From: Hypericum androsaemum
Lineage: Eukaryota > Streptophyta > Magnoliopsida > Malpighiales > Hypericaceae
Reading direction: 5' to 3'
Length of the DNA stretch: 64,000 nt
Assembly: GCA_963995505.1 (NCBI GenBank)
Contig: OZ023192.1
Location: 4,385,001 to 4,449,000 of the forward strand
Shown: positions 57,009 through 64,000 of the stretch, one piece after another
Position numbering within the stretch: position 1 is the first letter of the stretch
Layout: every line of letters begins with the position of its first letter
Translations under genes and position numbers: made by a program
The notes under the pieces: generated by a model
What the model was told of the DNA's origin: nothing
Databases searched by the model: none
Seen by the model: only the letters and a program-made list of their open reading frames with translations

Positions 57009-59230
57009 TCAACGTCCACGATGGCGTCTACTCGTACTAGCCCCTCCGGATACAGCTGTCGCTTTAGCTGCTTTAGCCGCTCTTGCCATTGCAACTGCTC
57101 TTATATCAGTACAATTGGCTTTTGTGTGACCCCTTGCTTTACAGAGTGTACAGCGGACGAAAGGCACCGTATCCATTTCATGATGTATGTGCTTCCATGG
57201 CTGTCCTCTACCCCTCGCTAATCTTTCATCTGGAATGAGCCTTACAACCGTTGGATCTTCAGGATACGGCCAATATTTAGGATTGTCCAGAGGAACAAAC
57301 TTCAGTTGGTAGCAAGCTTGTGTGGTTTCCAGGCGATAATACTTATCCATAAATATCTTGTAATCGATGCCAAGTTGAGTACAACATGCCATCACATGTG
57401 AGCACGGATAGTGCTAAGCCTGAAATTTGCCACAGCCACAAAATCCTGTGGAAAGATTAACTGCATGCTTTCTGTCCCCCTTTTGTCTTCTCATATCGTA
57501 CCCAGTGCGAACTTCGTACGATCCAACTGTACTGTCAGAAATCCACACTCTGCGTCCATTGGCCTTTCCCTCCCACCGCTCCAACCTGTTTAGGAGCTTC
57601 TGCGACATCAGTATTTTGCCAGTACAGCTCTCTTTCATACACTTAGTTGATCTCTCTTCAAAATATTCGGTTAGCTTGTTAAATATCTCTGCCACCAAGG
57701 CCGTCACCGGTAAACGACGAACTTTTTTGAAGATCATATTTACGCACTCAGCAATATTCGTCGTCATATTACCATATCGGCGTCCGCCATCCCACGCTAA
57801 GCTCCACTTGGGCAATTCCTGTTCATACATCCAGTTGAACACCTCCTGGTCGACATTCCATATTTCTCGCATGTTAGCTTCCAACTTCCATAGTTGAGCT
57901 TGCATTCCTACAACCAACATAGTAAAAATATTAAATGTGGAGTAACAACTTGTAAAATAGTTTTAGACTACAAAACATTTGTGCATATCACCTGCAATCT
58001 TTATGACATCCTCATGGCGTCATTTTTGAAGTGTTTGTTAAGATTGCTTGCTACGTGTCGAAGACAATATCGATGGGCGGTATCACTGTCTTCTCCCCAA
58101 CCATACTCCGTATCCATTGCCTTTAATATGCTAGCATGTCGATTAGAAATAACACATATTCCATGTCGGCCAGGCGTGACGTGCTTCCAGGCTTGTTTCA
58201 TGAACCACGGCCAACTATCCGTGTTCTCACCCTCTACCAGAGCAAATGCTATTGGAATTATAGCATTATTACCATCAATCGCAGTGGCGATCAGGAGGAC
58301 ATGCTTGTATTTTCCATACAAGAACGTTCCATCAATCTCCAAGACAGGCATGCAATGTTTGAAAGCTTCAATGCAAGGCTTGAAGCTCCAGAAAACTCGC
58401 TTAAAGATCTTTATTCCAAGCATCAGCACTTCCATGTAATGGTCGCAACCAGGGAGGGTGTGATAATATTCCCATTCAACAACAGTTCCAGGATTATTTG
58501 CCTTGCATGCTGCAAACTATTGCGGAAGGCAATTGTAAGATTCTTACCAATCCCCCCATAAATCTTGAAACGCCTTCTCTTTTGCCCACCAAGTCTTCGT
58601 ATACGATGGTCTAAACTTCATATGGTCGTGGATCTCTGACCTTAAAGTGGCCACACAAATTTTTGGTTATTCCTCTACTCGTTTCTTAATAATTTGTGCA
58701 ATGAAAGCAGAATTTGAGTTGTTTATGATCCTGCGCCTTCTGTAGGCGACCACAGTCATCAATGATTGTTCACCGGGATCAGTTAGAGCGAGTTCACCGT
58801 ATTGTTGTTCTCGGTATTGTTGTTCCTCTTCTTCTTCATCATCTTTGTCTTCTTCAGCTTCGTCTTCGTCTTCTACTTCTTCTGCTTCATCTTCTGCTTC
58901 GTCTTCACGATCAAAATTGTATGTGGCATATGGACCCGTCTCTCTAGGATCATTTTCAAACCAATCAAATATTGGTTTATGAGCAATAGCCATCCCCGTG
59001 GACGTACCTGCTTCATAGTAATTATCACCACCACTCAAGAACCGACTCTCTTCAACGACAAACGGGTTGTAATCATTAACCCTCTTTTTCATAATGATTG
59101 TAAGCTTAATCTCCTTCACCATTGGTCCAAAGAAGTTAATCATGGTCTGCAGCATTATCCTAACATCTTCATCATCGTTAATAAACATTGGACCAAATTG
59201 TCCTCTTCCAAATGGACATCTAAATATCAA
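57009..59230 (-). pseudogene. MULE transposase, catalytically dead
   Basis: Order on the minus strand: N-terminus from 59230 (MIFRCPFGRGQFGPMFINDD) with a long Glu/Asp tract; a bridge with stops (58440-58667); the MULE DDE domain with D1 in LEIDGTFLYGKYKHVLLIAT, D2 as VISNRHAS (normally SDRH), the C-H motif YCLRHVASNLNKHF and E in MTTNIAECVN; an intron at about 58007-57905; a SWIM zinc finger CGCGKFQA*HYPCSHVMACC with a stop in it; and a CCHC knuckle CTLCKARGHTKANC near the end (SRRHRGR). In the family it cuts and joins transposon ends in the nucleus. At least four stops plus D-to-N at the second catalytic residue rule out activity. Confidence 0.92.
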
Positions 59231-59639
59231 TGGCCTAAATTCTTCATTTGGACCTATTGGGATCTTTTCGTTTACTTTTTCCGCAAGATATTGTATCTAA
59301 CAAATGATGCATGAAACTTCAACTTCTCTTTTCCACCACCTTGGTAATCAAAACCGGTTTCATTGTTGTTGAAAATTACTCCATCGTATTTCAACTTTAT
59401 TCTTATAACCCGGTTAGCTATTATGAAGACTACAACAAAAGAAAACAGTATGCAATTCTATATTACCCGAACAAAACATAATTTATATTTAAAAAAATAT
59501 CATATAAACATACATTCTTCTCCATCAATTTTTTGGTTCGAGACCACCTTAAGAACCAGATGAAATTTAGTCGGACTAGAAGGGTGGTCACTTTTTGTAC
59601 TTGACCATCCAAAATTTACCAAGAAAAAAATCACAATCT

Positions 59640-59850
59640 GACTGGTCGTTTCGGTCAGATTGGTTAGACTAATCAGACCGGTCGGACCAATTAAAATTTA
59701 CCAAGAAAACACACTCTGGCCGGTCTGACGGGGCTGATCGGTCCGACCAGGTTGACCAGTCCAACTAGTTGACCAGTCTGATTGGTCTGACCAGTTGACT
59801 GGTCTAACTAGTCTGACTAATTGAACCGGTCGGACCACTGGGGTTGGTCA
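59640..59850. repeat. GACCGGTC/GGTTGACCAGTC repeat near the right MULE end
   Basis: Many interleaved words of the type TTGACCAGTCTGATTGGTCTGACC on both strands. It mirrors the array at 50870-51110. Confidence 0.75.
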
Positions 59851-59859
59851 GTTTATAAA

Positions 59860-60469
59860 ACCCGCACACCCACAAAATTTTATACAATCAGATAACACAC
59901 TCAAAAAATATGCCAAGGTCAACCACCAATGTTCTTTCTCAATATTAAAAAAAATGTTTTGAGAAAAGTTGATAAACAACGATAATTTTTGCCTAAATTT
60001 AGTATATCTAAAACATCCACTAAAAATAGACAATTTATTTTCAATATTCTCTTAAATTATGTACATCGTATGAGCTAAAATATACTAATTATTCTTAATT
60101 AATGAACTCTACACATTTTTTTGTAGATACAGTTAAATTATTAATAATGAAAAAATTGAATTGCTTGCAGGTAAGATATGTAGGCATATCTATATTTTAA
60201 CAAATAACATTTTCTTAGTAGAACGACTATTAATGGCCATGCTGAAAAATATGAGGAATTAATAATTTCAAAGCTAAAATATACTAATTATTTTTAATTA
60301 ATGAACAAACTCTACATATATATCAAAATATTTAAGTAAATTAATTTACCTGGTTTTGGGCAGAATCTTCTATGGCAGGACAAACGAATGAAAAAAGCCT
60401 CTACGAGGTATCCATTATATAAGTCATATTCGAAATCTACTTTACAGATTTCGGATGTGGCTTATCGAC
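59860..60469. other. AT-rich right flank inside the MULE
   Basis: Only AT-rich DNA with a duplicated phrase (AGCTAAAATATACTAATTATT at 60071 and 60271). No gene seen. Confidence 0.5.
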
Positions 60470-60617
60470 CAAGAACCGACTAAAAAAGTCAGATCTTGGT
60501 CCAATATCTGACTTTTTTTGGTGTTCGTGCCACGTGGACACCGTCCCCGCAAAACTTTAAAATTGGATGCTTTTTTCACAAAACGTGATGAATAGTAATA
60601 CCAAACAGACAAAATAC
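60470..60617 (-). repeat. Right TIR of the MULE
   Basis: The inverted match of 50178-50325, ending CAGACAAAATAC before the target duplication CCCCAGATC. Confidence 0.9.
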
Positions 60618-61907
60618 CCCCAGATCAATGGTCTTCCACCTAACTGCATGTCTAGGCATACTGCAAAGTTGGTGGGGGAAAAGTTCCTTAAGCTGATTTC
60701 GGTAAATAGATCAAATCTAGCAGGCTCATCGATGGAAGGGTCCCTCAGGCTTAAGGTTGAGATTGATCTGGAGACCCCACTCCTAAGTGGGTTTATCTTG
60801 AAGAGGGGTTTCCTCCCTTCTAGGGAGGTGGAATTCTGCTATGATAGAATCCCTAATTTTTGCTACTATTACGACTGTATTGGTCATACAAGCAAAAATT
60901 GCTTTGCTGAAGGTATTAATGTTGAGTTGCTAAGGAATTTCCCCATAAACAGGTTTCCTTACGGGAACTGGCTTAGAGCAGAGATGCCAATGGCAAGAAA
61001 GGCTAACATGGGGAGGCCAACTTTCCCATCTAATCCCCCTAAATCTGCACATGAGGAACGCTCGGCCCAAGGCAAAAAGGATGCCAGACCGGTGATGCAA
61101 AGTCCATCGTCAGTTTCACCAACTGAGGGTGATGTTCTTATGGTAAAAAGCTCCTCTAATTTTATAGAACTGCAGGAAAAGCACAGAGCCATGGTGGATC
61201 TTATTGTGGCAATGGAAAAGAAAGCCCACTCAGGAGTCAAGCTCATGGAGATTTGCAAACCAGAGGGGAATGTTAAGATTGTAGTTGGTGGATCTATCCC
61301 GCCGATCGCTGCTATGAAGCCGTCGGCGTCGATGACAACCGTGGCCGGGGCACAAGATTCAAATTTGGTTACGATGGAAATTAGGAAAGTCTTTGAGGAG
61401 TTAGGACGTCCTCTGGCTTCTCTGGCAGGGAGGGTCACATCAAAATTAAATACAACGGCTAAATTTGAACTAATGGGTGGGTCCCAGGCTCCCTCAATGG
61501 GCGTGGCGCCAAAGAAGGCTCCTCTCAAGCCAGCTGTAATGGATAAGCCTGAAGCTGTACGGGGGCCCCAGCTGGTCATCTCTGGACTTCGACCTGGGTT
61601 CACAAAGAAAGAAAAAAATGCGGGCCTGGAAAAAGCCCAACAAGAAAGAAATCAATTTATCGATGGAAGCCCTATTTCGGTAAGCAGGAAAATTACCAGA
61701 AGGTCTACAAAATCCCCAAACTCTAAGCCATCGACCCCTTTAGCTGTAGGTACTAGAAACAAGAAAAGGAAGGGTTGTGATGAGCCCTCGATGGTGGAAG
61801 GATGGCTCCCTTTGTCGAATGGAAGAATCGTGAAGAGGAACAAAGCTGCTCTGGTCCGTCCCAACTCGTCGGGGTCTGCAAGAAAGGTACTCGTTAAAAT
61901 TCAGTGA
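60618..61907 (+). pseudogene. LINE ORF1, C-terminal part
   Basis: Continues ORF1 after the MULE: NGLPPNCMSRHTAKLVGEKF (DUF4283), LRLKVEIDLETPLLSGFILK, then a zf-CCHC_4 type knuckle FCYYYDCIGHTSKNC in which the second Cys is Tyr, then a long Lys/Pro/Ser-rich tail ending KVLVKIQ. The open frame nominally starts at 60567, but its first 17 codons come from the MULE terminus, so it is a chimera. In the family ORF1p binds LINE RNA. The open 430-codon tail suggests modest age. Confidence 0.85.
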
Positions 61908-62102
61908 GGGATCCGGAAAAGGGAAAAGGTCCTGCAGTTGGTCCTGGGTCTAGAAGGGGAAAGGGAATAAAAAAAAGGTCTCACTCTTTACTGATGCTGC
62001 GATGGAGGCCAAAGTGGTGGAAGGTGGAAGCATTGCTATTGTAGAACCCCAGAGTATCCATGTTTTTTCAAGGGTGGCTGCCCAGAAGCCACCCCAGAGT
62101 CC

Positions 62103-64000
62103 ATGATCATCCTCTCCTGGAACTTCCAGGGCCTTGGTTAGGCCTTGGCAGTTGGAGTCCTTAAGGGACTCATCGCGAAACATAGACCGTGTATTATATT
62201 TCTTATGGAGACATGTCAAGAGAGTTCAAAGTTGGAAAATTTGAGAAGTTACTGTCAGTTTACTGAATGTTGGTATGAAGAGAGAGTTGGGATTGGTGGC
62301 GGTCTTGCCCTGTGGTGGAATAACAGGGTAAATGTTTATGTTAACGCCTCTTGTCCTAATTTCATTGATGCAATTATTGGTGAGAGAAGCTCTGGTGTTG
62401 AGTAGGGTGCTACCTTTACCTATGGAGAACCTACTTCAGCCAGGAGAAATTGGTTCTGGGAAGGGATGGAATGCCTTCACGGTGCTTCCCAGTACCCTCA
62501 CTTATACATTGGGGATTTGAATGTTTTGAGTTGCCCTGAAGATAAGTTGGGGCTTTAGGGTGCAACTTGGGCCCAGATGGGGCCTCTGCAAGAGTTCTTG
62601 GATGTCTGCAATCTTTTGGATCTCGGCTTCAAAGGGAATAGGTTCACTTGGTGTAATAACCAATAAGCTGAGATGAGGACGTGGGAGAGGCTGGACCGAG
62701 CTCTGGCTAATCTCAGTTGGAGCGAGTATTTTCCTCATGCTCAGGTAATAAATGGTGAGATCTTTGCTTTGGATCATGCCTATATTTTACTGGATACTTG
62801 TGTCCAGAGGGGAAAGAGGAAGGTCCTCTTTCGTTTTGAAGATTGGTGGTCAAATGAGGAGTCATGTGAGTCAATAATCTCTGCTAGTTGGAAAGTTAAT
62901 GTTCATGGCAGCCCCTCTTACCAATTTGGGCAGCACTCCGCGATCTGTGCTTCTAAGCTACAGGCCTGTAAAGTTTTGATCAGTCAAAAGACTGATAGGC
63001 TGGTTGCCATGCAAAGGGCCCCGCCAAGCCCCACTTTGTTGGCAGAAGAAAAGCGTGTCAAGCAAGAGCTTAGCCTTCTCTACAAGCAGAAAGAGATAGC
63101 GTGGCATCAAAGATCCAGGGTGGGTTGGTTGAACTATGGGGACTTGAATGCTAAGTTTTTTTACGCTTCCACTACCCAGCGTAGGCAAAAGAACGAAATC
63201 CTGAAGATCAAGAACTCGAGGGGTGAGTGGATCGAAGAACAGAGCCAAATAAATGAAGAAATTTAGTCGTTCTTCAAAGAGATCTACTCTGCTGGGAGCA
63301 CTGAAGAGCCTAGCGAGCCGCTGGGATTCATTCAAGCCCTTGTATCCTAGCAGATGAGAGATGCTATCACCCAGCCTATCCCCTCTGATGAAATTAAAGA
63401 AGCAGTTTTTCAGATGGTGGCTCCAAATACCCGGGTCCAGATGGCCTTCCAGGTCTTTTCTATCATAGATATTGGAGTACTATTGGCCCTAATTTAACTC
63501 ATATGATAAAAACTTGGTACTCTGATGAGGTTGTTCCTAACGCAATGAATAAGACTTATATTGTCCTGGTCTCAAAGAATGATAAGCCTGAATCCGTTTC
63601 TCATTTTAGACCTTTTAGTCTATGCAATTATGCGTATAAGGTATACTCTAAGGTCCTTGCAAATAGGATTAAACCTTGGATACCCTCTGTTATCTTGAAT
63701 GCATAGAACACCTTCGTCAAGGAACGGTGCACTCAAGATAACATTTTGATTGCTAATGAGGTTTTTCATCATCTTAGATCAGGTAAGCAGAAGGTCAAGG
63801 GATTAATGGCAATTAAGTTAGATTTGAGGAAGGCTTTCGATATGGTTAACTAGAGCTTCTTGGAGAAGGTCAAGACAGCACTCGGCTTTTCACTCAATGG
63901 ATTAGATGCACTATGAGCTACATTACGAGTGTGTCCTATTCAATACTGGTAAATGGGTCTCCCCTTGATTGGTTTTCCCCCTCTCAGGAGAATCCGTCAA
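62103..64000 (+). pseudogene. LINE ORF2: endonuclease and reverse transcriptase (runs off window)
   Basis: ORF2 begins MIILSWNFQGLG, then a stop, then VLKGLIAKHRPCIIFLMET and IGGGLALWWNNRV: the apurinic-type endonuclease, with LYIGDLNVL and FTWCNNQ following. The linker has RSRVGWLNYGDLNAKFFYAS. The reverse transcriptase starts near 63500: KTYIVLVSKNDKPESVSHFR, FSLCNYAYKVYSKVLANRIK, then IKLDLRKAFDMVN with its first catalytic-motif Asp. The FADD-type motif would lie past 64000. At least seven stops (62142, 62403, 62556, 62666, 63264, 63348, 63706) show it is dead. Confidence 0.9.

Larger units (their letters stand above)
50178..60617. mobile_element. 10.44-kb Mutator-like element carrying several genes
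   Basis: The termini match as inverted repeats over about 148 bp (50178-50325 and 60470-60617), sharing ATTTTGTCTG, ACTATTCA, ACGTTTTGTGAAAAA, TTTTAAAGT and GTGTCCA.GTGGCAC. CTCCAGATC (50169-50177) and CCCCAGATC (60618-60626) are a 9-bp target duplication with one mismatch, the size used by Mutator. The surrounding LINE ORF1 reads continuously once the element is set aside. Inside are a plant mobile domain gene (+), a spliced gene with OB-fold-like residues (-), two unknown coding stretches and a MULE transposase (-). All are more or less decayed. Confidence 0.92.

Noticed and set aside
58802..59314. 170-codon Phe/Leu-rich plus-strand frame
   Set aside because: It is the reverse strand of the Glu/Asp-rich tract of the transposase; the hydrophobic look comes from reading GAA/GAC repeats backwards.
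60959..61603. 214-codon minus-strand open frame
   Set aside because: Antisense shadow of LINE ORF1.

Overview
The window is nuclear DNA of a flowering plant, most likely a eudicot. It is AT-rich and carries pathogenesis-related 1 (PR-1) genes, type I MADS-box genes, tRNA-Cys copies, a Cassandra TRIM element, Athila-like, Ty3/gypsy and Ty1/copia LTR elements, a plant LINE and a plant-mobile-domain MULE. Most of it is transposable-element debris. Only three or four genes look intact. All calls rest on reading the sequence and on remembered family features; no database search was run.

Layout. 1-5.0 kb: two related non-coding elements built around a 22-bp minisatellite. 5.2-5.6 kb: a hairpin with two identical 74-bp arms. 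5.97-11.29 kb: an Athila-like retroelement keeping gag and protease but no polymerase. 11.4-24.3 kb: three minus-strand copies of a type I (M-alpha/AGL62-like) MADS-box gene. Copies at 11.7-12.5 and 21.3-22.2 kb are broken; the copy at 17.35-18.17 kb is intact. Each lies beside remnants of the same gypsy element, so gene and retroelement were duplicated together. A complete Cassandra element sits next to the first copy and a second Athila-like LTR next to the second. The first copy appears to lie in an intron of an unidentified plus-strand gene. 24.3-33 kb: unassigned sequence, a small hypothetical ORF, a gag-only gypsy element, and two terminal-inverted-repeat elements.

33-49 kb is a PR-1 region: a PR-1 with a proline-rich extension (33.1-33.8 kb), a standard PR-1 (36.9-37.3 kb) and a PR-1 pseudogene (44.6-45.9 kb) split by an 886-bp DNA transposon. 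The standard gene and the pseudogene share promoter sequence, and each is followed by a tRNA-Cys relic in matching flanks, so PR-1 and tRNA were duplicated as a block. A gag/protease-only copia element (38.9-41.6 kb) lies between them.

49.5-64 kb: a degenerate LINE whose ORF1 is interrupted by a 10.44-kb MULE with ~148-bp inverted repeats and a near-perfect 9-bp target duplication. The MULE carries a decayed transposase (second catalytic Asp read as Asn), a decayed plant mobile domain gene, a separate spliced minus-strand gene with an OB-fold-like segment, and two further unknown coding stretches. This multi-gene transposon is the most unusual object in the window.
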